Source: Epiperipatus broadwayi (taxonomy: Eukaryota > Onychophora > Udeonychophora > Euonychophora > Peripatidae). Taken from it: a DNA stretch of 64,000 bases. The position numbers and the translations under genes are program-made. The notes beneath the pieces are model-generated. The model was not told the DNA's origin and ran no database searches. It saw only the letters and a list, made by a program, of their open reading frames with translations. Positions 10,649 to 22,519 of the stretch are shown in pieces; the stretch's first letter is position 1; each line of letters opens with the position of its first letter. The DNA is taken from positions 1-64,000 of the forward strand of contig JAQFVV010012536.1 in the NCBI GenBank assembly GCA_028023455.1. Direction: 5' to 3'.

Positions 10649-10912
10649 TTTCCATTATATTTTCAAAGCTTATATTGTAGTTTATACACATTATTAATAA
10701 TGTATTCTTCAATACTACACACACAGATAAAGTGATTTTAGTAAAAGAAAAAAAACTTTTTTTAATAATTTTAAAAATAGAAAGACATTTTATTTCTTAT
10801 CATTAAAAAAAAAAAGAGAGAGGCCCATTGATATAAACTGAATTCATTATTACTATGATTGTATAGTAAGGAGATCAAAGTACGCATTTAAATCTATTTG
10901 TCAGTCCAATTT

Positions 10913-11111
<199 letters not shown>

Positions 11112-11619
11112 TATTCATCCATCCACCCAACTGTAATGATTTAAACTAGAAAAAAACCTAATCTGTGGGATCACATTTTTTCTGTTTTTTTTTTCCAAAA
11201 TTTTTCATATAAATATAAAGCCAAGTTTTTTGGGTTGTCTTTTTTTTCTGTTTTTTTCAACACCATTTAACATCCAATGAGATTTTCTGTACTAGTTTTA
11301 CAGTAAATATGTGAGAAACATTCATATGATTATGAGAGTAGATGCAGAGTATAAGAGGTTTGAACTGAGTTCAATTTTTTCCATAGCTTATTATCAAACA
11401 TATATATATAATATATGATAACTTTATTAAAAGTTTATAATATATAATGATAGTGTAACAAAATATAAGTCATTTGAATAGTTATATATCACATTAATAA
11501 TTTTGTTATTCCGAACATTATAAACTTGATCAAAATTATTTTCATTTCTGCACATACCTAAAATAGGTGAAACTATTGGTCCCATAAATAATTTTAAAAT
11601 CTTAATGTTCCAATATTTA
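11112..11619. other. Unassigned AT-rich DNA
   Basis: Poly-T runs and a short TA array (11400-11416). An 83-codon minus frame at 11678-11427 has no recognised feature. Confidence 0.5.
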
Positions 11620-11940
11620 AAGCAATCCTGTATAACTTTCTGAGTTGTTTTTTTAATTGTCTTTACATTGACTTGCATTCTTCTACAGTTTGTTCATCTA
11701 TTATTGGTTCTTCAGAATTTTTATCTTTTTTAGTGTCTAATTTTTCCATCTTTTTTCACTTCTTCCAGGTTTTTTAAAACTATCTATCAGTATTTTTCAA
11801 ATTCTTCCTAGTACTATTCTTTTTTTCTTTCTACCCAGTATTAAAATTTTTTTTTTCTATTGTTTTCATTAATATAACAAGCTGTTTATTAATGTAGCTC
11901 TCTATATTGCTTGATTTTCCTTTCATATTTGTTAACAACT
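11620..11940 (-). pseudogene. Coding-like Lys/Glu-rich relic
   Basis: On the minus strand several in-register short frames, broken by stops, give Lys/Asp/Glu-rich peptides (for example KKDKNSEEPIIDEQTVEE near 11700). It starts with an ATG near 11917 and ends in a basic segment near 11620. Composition resembles retroelement N-terminal or gag-like proteins, but no domain is recognised. It lies downstream of the PLE relic on the same strand and could be the start of another element copy. Confidence 0.3.
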
Positions 11941-12035
11941 AGAATATAATTTATATTTATATATATTAATTCTAATATTTTCACGGATAAAAGATGTCAT
12001 ATTATTATTACTATTTGTGGGATATTCCGTGTAGT

Positions 12036-12100
12036 GAAAAAGCTAAATGCTGACATTTCAGTACAATATCAAGTACCTTCCTCAGAGCGTCCTCTTTCTC
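12036..12100 (-). ncRNA. Candidate hammerhead ribozyme of a Penelope-like element
   Basis: On the minus strand CTGAGGA (core box CUGANGA) is followed by a short helix (AGGTAC / GTACT with one bulged G, loop TTGATATT), then GAAA, then a 3-bp ATG/CAT helix closed by TCAG. GCT before and AGC after could close stem I. The order matches the hammerhead core, and PLEs are known to carry such motifs in their terminal repeats, downstream of the endonuclease as here. Weak points are a very short stem III and one extra U before stem I. It could also just be conserved PLE 3' sequence. Confidence 0.4.
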
Positions 12101-12216
12101 AAATCATAAGAATGCATGTGAGATTTTAAATCGTTTTTATCGTTTTTTCCCCCCTCATATTTAAATTCTATTGGTTTAGAAGTTTTAACATTTATTTTCT
12201 CTTCCAATAGCTTCTT

Positions 12217-12545
12217 TCAAATGGTGTTAATCTTCTTTAATTCACACCTTTCATTTATGCTTTGGGGCCTTTTAAAAATCTCTATAGCTTCTCTTAGCAA
12301 TCTCTGGTCATATTGTTCAATTTTTGCTAAAATATTTGTTTTTTCAAAATTGATATCATGATTTGTTAATTTTGTATGAGAATAAATAGCTGATGAATTG
12401 GATTTTTCTCTCACTGCCAGAATGTGTTCTTCCTTTCTAATATTTATTCTACGATTAGTCTGTCCTATATATGTATGTGGACAGACCCTACGTGGAATTT
12501 CATATACACCATGACACTCCAAAGCAATTTTATCTCCCGCAAATA
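12217..12545 (-). pseudogene. Penelope-like element GIY-YIG endonuclease fragment
   Basis: An open stretch of about 110 codons with no proper start (first codons before 12522 are open but lack ATG) encodes the C-terminal endonuclease of a Penelope-like retroelement. The GIY-YIG core is visible: GVYEIP, then CPHTYIGQTNRR about ten residues on, the catalytic Arg region, and EEH with the conserved His. A HDINFEKTNIL block and REAIEIFKRP follow, as in PLE nucleases. The reverse-transcriptase half is missing: homology stops near 12545 at an ATT-rich junction, i.e. a 5'-truncated copy. In active PLEs this domain nicks target DNA for priming. The frame itself looks intact, but a fragment without RT is not functional as an element. 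Confidence 0.8.
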
Positions 12546-14842
12546 GTAATAATAATATATATATATAAAACTAAAATATAATTATCTTTATTCAATTTTC
12601 AATAAATTAATATTTTCTATTCTGGATGTCAAGTTTATTACAATTATGCTTTTTAACACTCTAATTATTTGATATTTTCTTTTGATTGGACTAAATATGA
12701 TAATCTCTCATTATATCATTATTGGATCAATATCTTTATTGATAGATTGCTATTGGATTATTATTGTATCAATTTCTTTCTACTCTCTTTACAATTCTTA
12801 TCATCCTTTCACTTCAACATTAATCATCTTTCACATAATGTCAATTCAAACTATTTGTTGAAATTTATTTTAATATTTCTATTTAAATCCTTTAACAGGG
12901 TGGCATTTGCATTATTCTCCCTGGTGACACTTTTTGTAAACATTCAACATTAGATTTTGATATTAACCTTATTTACTTTTGGAGCATAAGAGAGCCACTC
13001 AGTTTTTTAAATTTTAAATTAGTGTTTTTCAACCTCTGCTGAAAATTTTGCAAAGCTTTTTGTTTTTACGGCTTTAAAATTCATGTATATTTATTTTCTA
13101 ATATTTTAAATGCAATAAAAGTCAATAGATGGCTTGGAAAGCCAAGAGGCAGTCCAATAAATGATTGCAAGCTTTACCGATGATGGATACCCATTATATA
13201 TTTCACGATCTCAAACCTTGCATGTTCGAGAAAATATTATGGTCTTTGAGAAAATATTATGGTGGTGTAAAAACTTCATTTTTGAGAAAGTTTATGATTA
13301 TATTGGTAACCTAATTATATAATAATTATTAAAAATGAAAAGTAAGTATATATATTCATTTTTTACAGAAATGTTTTATTTTTAAATGAAAAAGAATATT
13401 TTCTTCTAAATATTGTTACTATAGAGATTATAATTGTGGGAAATACTGCTGTCTACAAAATGAGGTCATTCACCTGATTGGTATTATATTAGCAATATCA
13501 TAAAAAATTATGAAGAAATTGTAAACTTTTAAAGCATAATTTGATAGATTTAGTAGTTATTAAAAAATTCATTTAGATTTGTAAATCAAATTTGAAACAA
13601 TGAAGATTTTGTTTATTTTATAAATTGAATCATCTCCACCTAAAATTTGATGACGTGATTACATTTTCTTTTGAATAAATATATATTTTTAAATAATTAC
13701 AGAAATCAAATGTGATTTTTTAAAATTTATTTAATTTCTAAACAAAAATATCTATCAAATGAGGTCAAATTTTTTATATTCTGGTAAATAATAAAGGTTT
13801 AATAACAAAATGAAAGTTGAAAGCTTAAATCTATTAAATCTAGTGAGAACAAAGAAAACTGGTAGGGTTAAACTGTTATTCTATATTAGAATTCAATAAA
13901 TCCGATTTGATTTGTTACAAACAAAAGTTTACAAATAAAAAACATTCTAAAAACTCATATTTGAGCTTTGCAAATGTTGAAAAAATAATAAAGTGAATAC
14001 ACAATAAAAACAATGGAGTTTTTTCTTATTGGAAGTCTGAAGAAGAAGCAATCAAATTAGTGACTTCAGAAAATGAATGAAATCTTTGCAGACTGAAATT
14101 TAATTTTAAAATGGAATGAATAAATGTGAAACCCTGATAAATCTATAAAATTTTGTTACAAGGTTTAAAATTACATTAATAATTTTGGGAATAAATTAAA
14201 AGATCTACCACAATTTTTATAAAGGCATTGGCAGTCAGATTCACAGGATGTGGTAATCAATCTGCATGTGATTTTGTTTATTAATTTTTAAAAATAAAAC
14301 AAGTATGTATAAAATAAAAGTAATCACACACATATATATATATTTAATAATTGTTATACAATTATTGCATAAAAATATCAGAAATCTTTAATAAACTATG
14401 CAAAAAATCAACTTTTTTGCTATTTCTAAAATCTTTTTAAAGTAATCTCATAAATAATCTCAAAATTAGAAAGAAAGGAACTCAAGTCATCAAATGTATG
14501 GAAGCTGGACTAAATTTCTTTGACTTTACTGACTATACTGACCTCTGCAGATTTTTCTTTGTATTAATGAATTACTATTTGCTATTTCACAGTTTTGCAA
14601 TTAAAAAAAAACCTAGCAAAATAATCACTACAGGTAGCTATAAAAGTGCAAAGGAAAGCAAATGTCAAACAACACTATCTTTAATGAACTTTCGTATCAC
14701 TTAATGGATTAGTTAATGCTGCATTATTTTTTCTTCTTTTGCTTCATTCTATAGATATGACAATCTCCTGGGATTATTTTTTTCATTGTAGTATACCTAA
14801 TGGTCTATCTGTTGACTCAAATGGAAATATGTTGTGAAAAAA
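12546..14842. other. Unassigned AT-rich DNA
   Basis: No supported gene. A short tandem duplication of GAGAAAATATTATGG lies at about 13228-13263. Frames of 68-94 codons (12669-12953, 14498-14704) look like chance. Confidence 0.55.
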
Positions 14843-14844
14843 CA

Positions 14845-15200
14845 GGTGAAACTCACTATACATATTGCCACACACAGCTAGCAAGAGTAATCAATGGATG
14901 CCAGAAGGCTTGTGCATAAAATCCCCATCTAGTGCCTACTCGTCCAATATCCCCAGACTAGTTTCTGGCTTGTGGCCTTCATCAGTGAGCAGCCTTGGAT
15001 CTGAGAGCACTGCACCTAGATCTTAGGATCTAATGCAACCCTCCAGCAGCCACCTTTTATCTCCATTCAACTACAAAACTATGAGTCTTAAACTGAAAAC
15101 ACCCTAATGTTTTCAATCCAAGCCCATCAGCTTATATAGTCATATGGGTCTGAACTCAGTTCAGCACCACCACTATCCTATTAGGCAGGATTGGTTTTCA
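14845..15200. mobile_element. Fold-back family B, one-armed copy
   Basis: One arm (GAAACTCACTATACATATTG.. CACACACAGC.. AGTAATCAATGG) and the full body are present (TGCATAAAATCCCCATCTAG, CCAATATCCCCAGACTAG, TCAGTGAG, TGCACCTAGATC). A core with CATATGGGTCTGAACTCAG follows (about 15140). The opposite arm is missing; the copy abuts the complete fold-back at 15201. Confidence 0.65.
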
Positions 15201-15546
15201 GCCAATAAACATCACATCATCACCACTTCTTATGCTTGTGTATAACTGTTTTAAAACAAGCGAAACTCACTATACGTATTGCCACACACAGCAAGCAAGA
15301 GTAATCAATGGAGACCAGAAGGCTTGTGCATAAAATCCCCATCTAGTGCCTACTCGTCCAATATCCCCAGACTAGTTTCTGGCTTTTGGCCTTCATCATT
15401 GAGGAGCTCTGGATCTGAGAACACTGCACCTAGATCCATTGATTACTCTTGCTTGCTGTGTGTGCCAATACGTATCGTGAGTTTGGCCTGTTTCAAAACA
15501 GTTATACACAAGCATAAGAAGTGGTGGTCATGTGATGTTTATTGGC
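15201..15546. mobile_element. Fold-back family B, complete inverted repeat
   Basis: Arms of about 112 bp (15201-15312 and 15435-15546) are near-perfect reverse complements, from GCCAATAAACATCACAT at the left end to ATGTGATGTTTATTGGC at the right. The ~120-bp loop contains AAAATCCCCATCTAGTGCC and TGAGGAGCTCTGGATCTGAG. No coding capacity; the 98-codon open frame across it is fortuitous. As RNA it would be a long hairpin. Confidence 0.85.
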
Positions 15547-16575
15547 TTAAATATGTTGTGGTTGATCAAAAATGATTACATCCTAATCCCATCATTATCA
15601 AGATTAACATGTCTATCAAATTTATATCAAATGAACTGTTGTGATTAGAAAATATTTAATTTGGCTTATTTTTTTATAATAATTACCATTTGGTATATTT
15701 ATGGCAGGAGGAATAAAACTTTTGTAAGTTGATTGCTGAATTTAGTACTAATTAGGATAAACAAATATCTATATAAGAAATTCTGACTAATAAAATTTAG
15801 CATAAAATCACGTGACCACAATAATTATCAGTAAAATGAAAATTTTGAATGTAGAGAATAAAGAATTATTATAAAGTTAATGGAAACAATATATAATTAA
15901 GTAATTATTAAAAGCAATAATTGGTAAATGAGTTAGCTTTTTACAAACTAGTCGATGAATACAAATAAAGAAATTAGGCATAAAATTTAATTATGATTAC
16001 GAATTATCATCGAAACAGGCTGTGGATATGATCTAAATATTAATATTAATGCAATTATTTTAATTATTAATTACTATTCAAGACATCAGTAATTACAATA
16101 TTAAATGGTCATAATTTAATTAAATTAATTAATGAATGCAATCTTCATCATCATCATCATCATCGTGAATAAGCATTTACAAATATAAGTTAGTTATAAT
16201 CAAAGATTATATAATAAAGAGTTCATATCTTACCCAGGATTTTTAACAGATTCACATTCATATCCATTCATAATAATTCTTTTTTATTTTAACTTTTTTA
16301 GTAATAAATTTATTGGTGATACTTAAAAAAAAATGATGAAAATGATTTCTTGTTAATTAATCTTTTGAAGAAATTTTTATGAAACTTTCAGTTTAAATTC
16401 AAGAGCTAATGGATTTAGTGGATGGTAAATAAAAAAGCTATTATTGCAATTGACTTTGGAACATTCTTTTAGATAAGCATCATTTTAAGATTATTGTAAT
16501 ATCAATAGAAGTAGTATTAAATGCAGATCTTGTCTGCAATCAGTTTGTGGCTCATTGATTTGCTTTCTTATTGAA
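15547..16575. other. Unassigned AT-rich DNA
   Basis: Nothing coding. A short (TCA)n run at 16144-16166 may be the tail of a vanished LINE. Confidence 0.55.
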
Positions 16576-16878
16576 ATCATCATCATAATCAACCATTATC
16601 AATCCACTGCAGAATGAAGGTCTTTCCAAGTTCAATTCATCTTCTCTAATCTTTAGCTTGTCTTCTCCACATTACACCTGCACACTTTTTTATTTCATCC
16701 ATCCATCTCACATGTGGTCTCTTTCTGGGTCTTTTACAATCTCTTGGAATCCAGTTTAAGATTTCAATTGTCCCTCTATTATCATATCTTCTAGCAATAT
16801 GTCCAGCCCAACTCCACTTCAGTCTGTTAATTCTTTCAATGAGGTCGGTAACACCGGTTTGTTCTCTTACCCATATAT
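16576..16878 (-). mobile_element. RTE LINE 3' end fragment
   Basis: Contains the last ~95 codons of the RTE polyprotein on the minus strand (WVREQTGVTDLIERI, WSWAGHIARRYDN, CKRPRKRPHVRWMDEIKK) and the 3' tail of TGAT/GAT repeats at 16576-16600. Strongly 5'-truncated, as usual for target-primed insertion. The first codons of the 85-codon frame (above 16878) are flanking DNA. Confidence 0.85.
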
Positions 16879-17197
16879 TACTGAAATAGTCCTTATTAAA
16901 CAACTTTAACTCTCAATTGATTTGACTTACAACTATATATTGTTTAAAGTTGTTGTAAAAAAATACATAACAATCAGGGGATGTTTTCTATTTATATACA
17001 TATTTATAAACATATTACCTTAAATTAGAAAATTTAATATAATTGGTGACAATTAGATTTAGAGCTTAAAAACTGATCTGCTTACCATCTTAGGGTTAGG
17101 ATAGGATTAGTTTTACAAAATAACTAGTCAAACAAAAAGAAAACAAATTAAGATTACTTCTCTGTCTTCACTTAATTTTATGTATTTAATATTTTTG

Positions 17198-17281
17198 TAT
17201 ATATTGAGACAATATCACTTCAATTGATGATGATGATTAGATGTAATAATTATCATTAATTGAAATAATAGTCTCAATATA
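17198..17281. repeat. Short inverted repeat
   Basis: ATATTGAGACAATATCACTT at the left pairs imperfectly with the right end AATAGTCTCAATATAT around a GATGAT-rich centre. A small hairpin, possibly a MITE remnant. Confidence 0.5.
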
Positions 17282-17540
17282 TCTAACATTAAATAGTTTA
17301 TTGGAAAGTAAAGTCTTTTCTAATAAATCTTTCAAAGAGGAACAGAGTCAAAATAATTAACTGCAAAATTAACTAAGCAATAGTTAGTAAGGATTTTGTG
17401 ATGTTCTTTGATTTATCTTCTAATTAAGAATAAATGGATACCTATTTGTTGACCAATAATTGAATATGATTTGAATTGGCTGTAGACAAATTACTCAGAA
17501 ATATTTAGATAAAAAATTATAAATTCTGTGTTATATATAG

Positions 17541-17876
17541 AGCTTGCAAATAAGCTCTTAACAAGCTTTGAAGAATATCCCCAACCCCAGACCAGTTTCT
17601 GCTACTGGCTTCTCCAGTGAGGTGCTAGGATATTCAAGCATTAGATTAAAAATACCAGAACAAGCTGATCACTTTATCTAATGTTTAACTAAAGTAGAAA
17701 ATCTGAAATTTTTAGACATTCATATAGCCATATGGAACTAAATCAAGTTCAGATACACCATATATTAATAACTTTAGCAATATAAAATCGCCAAAGCCTT
17801 AATAGCAAAAAATAAAATTACAAAGAAATCAAGTAATATGTCACATGACTTAATTTAACAAGTTTATAATACAAAT
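17541..17876. mobile_element. Family A element, full-length non-inverted copy
   Basis: Starts with AGCTTGCAAATAAGCTCTT and ends with the TCACATGACTTAATTT block and TACAAATG. The body has CCCCAGACCAGTTTCTGC, CAGTGAGGTGCTAGGATATT and TAGATTAAAAATACC. The core is CATATGGAACTAAATCAAG, then CACCATATATTAATA and AAATCGCCAAAG. A near-identical GTTATATATAG direct repeat flanks it (17530-17540; 17877-17889 with one extra TA), a plausible target duplication. No coding frame. Confidence 0.65.
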
Positions 17877-17888
17877 GTTATATATATA

Positions 17889-17978
17889 GCTCTTTCTAAG
17901 TCTTTTACAATCTCTTGGAATCCAGTTTTAGATTTCCACTATCAATCTATTATCATCTCTTTTAGCAATATGCCCATT
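17889..17978 (-). repeat. Small RTE LINE relic
   Basis: CTTTTACAATCTCTTGGAAT and the following 60 bases match the LINE C-terminal coding segment at 36790-36870 (DCKRP / NW-IPR region). About 90 bp only, with both ends lost. Confidence 0.75.
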
Positions 17979-18057
17979 AAATGCCATTGTTTTAAATATG
18001 CACACATCTATATTCATTAACAGCAAGCTCTTTGTTTAAACCTATTTTTTTATTATT

Positions 18058-18114
18058 ACAAAGAAATCAAGTCATATATCACATGACCTAATTTAACAAG
18101 CTTGTATTACAAAT
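18058..18114. repeat. Family A right-end fragment
   Basis: CAAAGAAATCAAGTCATATA through CACATGACCTAATTT to TACAAATG matches the right end of 17541-17876 and is joined directly to another A element, a head-to-tail junction. Confidence 0.6.
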
Positions 18115-18376
18115 GACCTTGCAAATAAGCTCTTAACAAGTGTTACAGAATATCCCTAACTCCAGACCAGTTTCTGCTACTGGCTTCCTCAGTGAGGTGC
18201 TAGGATATTCAAGCATTAGATTAAAAATACTTAATAGTTATCCATTAGATAAAGTGCTGAGCTTCTTCTGATATTTTTAATCCACTGCTTGAATATCCTA
18301 ACACCTCACTGAGAAAGCCAATAGCAGAAACCGGTCTGGGGATATTCTGCAAATCTTGTTAAGAGCTTATCTATAA
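18115..18376. mobile_element. Family A fold-back copy
   Basis: The left half (AAGCTCTTAACAAG ... CCAGACCAGTTTCTGC ... AGTGAGGTGCTAGGATATT) is repeated in reverse complement in the right half (AATATCCTAACACCTCACT ... GCAGAAACCGGTCTGG ... CTTGTTAAGAGCTTA). Symmetry centre near 18245. It lacks the CATATGGG core found in full-length copies, so it is a simplified palindrome. Confidence 0.8.
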
Positions 18377-19029
18377 CTATTTCTTTATATACAGTGATTT
18401 AATGAATAAGACTAGAACTGAAAATCTGTGACTGCAAAATCTAATTGGCAAGATCCGAATTATGCATTTGATAAAAATAATACTTTGCATTTGTGTAAAA
18501 TGACAAATACTTGTTTTATATATATATGAAAAAATAAACTGTCAAATAAAAACTGATGCAAGTAATTATGAACTCGTGAAAGTAGCTAAAATCGAGTATG
18601 CATCTACAAATTCTAATGCAATTTATTCCCAAGAGTTGGATTTTATATTTGAGTGCAATAATACATTTATGATTTCATAATAATGATAATACATATGAAG
18701 GTATAAGCCTTAAAATAGTAAACAGCAAAGATAACATTAATGCCTTAATGTATAGCAATACGAATAATAATAGATTTTTTTTAAGAAAATAAAATATTAG
18801 TTAATACAAAAATTACTTCACCTATAATTTATGCATATAAGTAATGTTAATAAGATAAACTTTAATTATAAAATATTCTCTCCAATAAGTACAGAAAAAA
18901 TGTGATATTTATATTTTAAAAATATATAAAAATTTAGATAAATACTAAGAGAAAGAAGCATAATATAAGGGATCTGTATAATGCTAATTGCTGTAATAAA
19001 AGCTGCATTTCTTACAATCTGGTTCAGCA
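18377..19029. other. Unassigned AT-rich DNA
   Basis: No frame or repeat recognised. Confidence 0.55.
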
Positions 19030-19165
19030 CAAAATATGTATATTGGAGATCATCTTTCTCACATGTTTGAGGTCATGTGTATGAGTTGTATAAGATGGAG
19101 TGAATAGCTGTAAGGAGCTAGAAAGTCTGAGTTCAAATCCCTTCTAATTACATTAAGTTCAATGT
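19030..19165. repeat. Family C tRNA-like arm (partial)
   Basis: GGTCATGTGTATGAGTTGTATAAGATG and GAAAGTCTGAGTTCAAATCCC correspond to one arm of the fold-back at 47507-47980, including a B box-like GTTCAAATCC. Confidence 0.55.
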
Positions 19166-19373
19166 GGACCTTATACTTGCATTTAAATATTAAAAGAAAT
19201 AGTTTTAAAATAACATTACTTAACATTCCCGTAGAGTATTTCTGATTATTATTACTCAGTTAAAATAAAGATCATTTAATATTTGTGCAAAGAAAAAATG
19301 TTCAAATTTATTTTTGTTAGCAAAAATATAGAGTTTATATATAAAAATTCAAAGTACAAGATATTGTCTATAG

Positions 19374-19797
19374 TAGTACTTCTCAAACGTTTTGATATGA
19401 GGGTCCCTATAAACAATAATATATTTCTCAGGGGGGAGGGATTCCCATTGACTAACAATGTATTTACAAAGTAATATATATATATATATATATAGTGTGT
19501 GATCTCCTAAAATAACTTTCTGCACAGGATCTTCTGACAAACTTAAATCCATCAGTTTGCTAAGTGATGACTACATCTTCACAAACAATTTTCTCCTGAT
19601 CAGAATATTATCTAATATTCACTTAAAAATGACTTTATTTTCTTTTTAGAAGATCGGAAATGTGCTTAATTCTGTCCTTATATACACATTTGTCTTTAGC
19701 TTGTGATTTTCATAACCACAGTCTTTTTTGAGCCGCCCCCCCACAAAAAGTTTTGTGGCTTCTTGGAGAGCCATAGCTTTTAATTTAAGAATCACTG
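19374..19797. mobile_element. Non-autonomous hAT element
   Basis: The left end reads TAGTACTTCTCAAACGTTTT. The reverse complement of the right end reads CAGTGATTCTTAAATTAAAAG. Both fit the hAT/Charlie-type terminus CAGTGNTTCTCAAACTTTTT, and a GAGGGTCCC subterminal motif follows on the left. Flanking octamers GTCTATAG (19366-19373) and GTCTATGG (19798-19805) are a 7/8 match for the 8-bp target duplication hAT transposases make. The 424-bp interior has no transposase frame and includes a TA run at 19477-19493. Confidence 0.85.
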
Positions 19798-19805
19798 GTC
19801 TATGG

Positions 19806-20346
19806 TAGATTCTTCATTATTAAAGTTTTCCCTGTGTGGTGGTATTTTTTACTTCAATTATTAAAAAATTGAATTAATAATTACTAAAACTGCTCATATG
19901 AAAAGCAGGATTGTACTAAAGGCTATTAGTAATAAGTAAATTAAGTTAGTGTCCATATTCCAGTATTTTTAATTGTTGTAGGTTTACAAATAGGTAAGTT
20001 TCTTTATTGGGCTTTAAGCAATTTAATTATTTAATATTTAGGAGAGGAAAAAAAGGTTGCTATAGATAAATAAGTATAATGATTTTAAAATAAATAACGT
20101 TACTATACTCCATTATTTTTAACTGTGTTTGCAAATAGCTAAGTTTTTTTATTGAATTTTTAAAAATTTTAAGACAAAAAATAATTTTCTACTACAAATT
20201 AGTATGCAATAACAATTCATAAAGTGCAATATTTCAGTTTTGAATGTCTTCATATTTATTTATTTCATATTTATGCCTAGAATTGTTATTTCAGAATGTT
20301 TAGAGGTTAAAGTTCATGGAGAAACATTTAAAGTAGAATATAACTT
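19806..20346. other. Unassigned AT-rich DNA
   Basis: No coding frame. Two short similar segments around TTAATTGTTG/AACTGTGTTTGCAAATAG-CTAAGTTT (19965-20005 and 20115-20150) suggest an old local duplication. Confidence 0.5.
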
Positions 20347-20548
20347 GAAATAGTCAAAATAAGAGTCATAGATCACATGACCCTATTCTCTTAAGCTTGT
20401 AAGTTATAAACAATGAGGATTGCCAATTCCTCAACAAGCTTTATAATAAATGCTTAGCCAGAGAAAGCATTTAAAATATCTCTGTCAGAACCCCCCCTCC
20501 CCCCAAACCCCTGACCATGGTTTCGTGCTTTGGCACTCCACAGAGAGG
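20347..20548. mobile_element. Family A partial copy
   Basis: Contains GAGTCATAGATCACATGACC, CAACAAGCTTTATAATAAATGC, AGCCAGAGAAAGCATTT and TTGGCACTCC, as in 7661-7830. It is truncated within the body and has an unusual C-rich stretch at 20491-20508. Confidence 0.65.
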
Positions 20549-21014
20549 TGTGTATTGTTGCACAAAAATAAAAAAAAGTATTTATTTCAGGAATTCTTGA
20601 TTATTGATTTACACATCCTGTATTTGTACACGATTTTAGAACTTACTTTTCTCAACATACAGGGTGTGATGTTTCATGTAATGAACTAAACATTGAGTAT
20701 AGAAAAGCAAAAACAATATCTTTATCTTTGAAGATTTTTTTTTTTTACATGAAAAAAGCTCTTTCAATTTATTTCTAATTTGGGAGGAGGGCAAATTGAG
20801 AATCCTTAGTAAAAAACTAATATCTGATAAATACTTAAGTATACTTAGTGATAGTAAATGTAATTTGATTAAAAAATCCTATTATCAGGAAAGAAATATA
20901 ATTTACTTATAAAACTTATTTCTGATTCTTATATTAACTTAAATATTTTTAGTGGTATTATTTTATAGGAGAGTCTAAAAGAACTTTACATAATTGTAAG
21001 AGGAATTAAAATGT
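20549..21014. other. Unassigned AT-rich DNA
   Basis: No frame or repeat recognised. Confidence 0.5.
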
Positions 21015-21366
21015 TATATATAAAGCCTGCAAAACAAGCTCTTAACAAGCTTTGAGAATATCCTCCACCCCAGACCGGTTTCTGCATCTAGCATGTCAGT
21101 GAGGTGCCAGGATATTTATTAGATTAAAAATACTAGGACAAGCCCAGCACTTTATCAAATGTATAACTATTGAGAAGAAGAGCTGAAATCTTCAGACATC
21201 CGTATGTCTAAAAATCCAGCTATCTAACTCAAATAGCCATATGGGACTGAACTAAGTTCGGATACACCATATATTAATAGCCTTAGCAATATAAAATCGC
21301 CAAAGTCTTAATAGCAAAAAATAAATTGATAAAAAATAAAGTCAGACGTCACATGACCTAATTTTA
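21015..21366. mobile_element. Family A, full-length non-inverted copy
   Basis: Collinear with 17541-17876: AAGCTCTTAACAAGCTTTG, CCCCAGACCGGTTTCTGC, TCAGTGAGGTGCCAGGATAT, TTAGATTAAAAATAC, CATCCGTATGTCTAAAAATC, CAGCTATCTAACTCAAATAG, CATATGGGACTGAAC, CACCATATATTAATAG, AAAATCGCCAAAGTC, TCACATGACCTAATTT. This is the best reference copy for the family. Confidence 0.75.
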
Positions 21367-22078
21367 ATAAAACTACATTACAGGAAATGAAACGATATTT
21401 AAATACTAAAAACTACAGTCTAGTATTTTTTGGTTAAATGATAATATTCTGGATTATAAAATATATTAGGTGAGAGATATATTATTCACTGAATTGCAGA
21501 ATTTATATCAACAAACTTAATATTGAGGTGTACTAATGGTAATCTATAAATATTGTTTCTAGAAAAATTCAGTAAATTTAACTTAGATGATGAATCTACT
21601 TGGATTGGAATAAAACTGAATCCTGTTAAAATAATATTAGTTGAATGCTTTTATTTAGAGTCCAATCTTATGATGATTTATACTATATATTTATAGGCTT
21701 ATTTGTGTGATGTAGAAGTTTAACCATCTCAGTGGGCATTCTTATAGAAGTCTAGATAAAATGAATGTCTGTGTGCATAAGTAAATTCACTTCATGTAAC
21801 CTAAGGGGGCAACCATTTCACAACAATTTTCTTTATTATTTGTATTATCAGCTATGTAACTATTTTATACCGTTTATGCAAGATATCTTAGTTACATTTC
21901 CTAATCACTATAAATAACCATCCTTCAAGGATGTATTCAACTTTCATTCACTATCCTATTCTTTTTAAGAGGGCTACTTATGAATACATTATATTTCCAA
22001 ATAACACCATTTCAATTTTATACCATTAACATCCCATCACTTTTCAACTTCGAACGTGGATTTTCCAGAATCAAGAGC
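21367..22078. other. Unassigned AT-rich DNA
   Basis: Nothing coding or repetitive recognised. Confidence 0.5.
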
Positions 22079-22182
22079 AGCCGCCATGCAAGCAAGTAGT
22101 TGGTTGCAGACGGTTGTGGGTTCGCGTCCCGGCCGATGCTATGACACATGGAAAAAAAAAAAAAAAAAAGAAAAAAAAAAAG
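22079..22182 (+). mobile_element. SINE S1, 5'-truncated
   Basis: GCAAGCAAGTAGTTGG, B box GGTTCGCGTCC and the tail GGCCGATGCTATGACACATG match the SINE at 9160-9273. The box A half is missing. A long A-rich tail (22152-22182) suggests a young copy. Confidence 0.8.
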
Positions 22183-22519
22183 TACGCATTTGGAATGAGA
22201 CTAATTATGTAAGAGACGGCACAGACAATTAAATAAATGTATATAGCAAAACAATTTATTTAATGAGCTTGATTGATATCTATCGTTATAAATATTAATT
22301 TTATACAGACATCATTATCATCGTTGAATGTATATACATTGAAAAGAGCAGGCAAACGAAAGCTTTTGAAAATGGAAGTTTAATTATAATCGATTTCAAT
22401 CTTTCACATCTATTAATAGGTCCTTCATTTCTGATATATGCGCATTCTTATTTTACGCAATAATTTCAAAAATGTAAACATTGAGGTATATCCTTTTCTA
22501 AAGAATTAGGTAAAACTGA

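Noticed and set aside
15279-15575. 98-codon frame across the family B palindrome
   Set aside because: It reads through both arms of an inverted repeat and is not conserved in the other family B copies.
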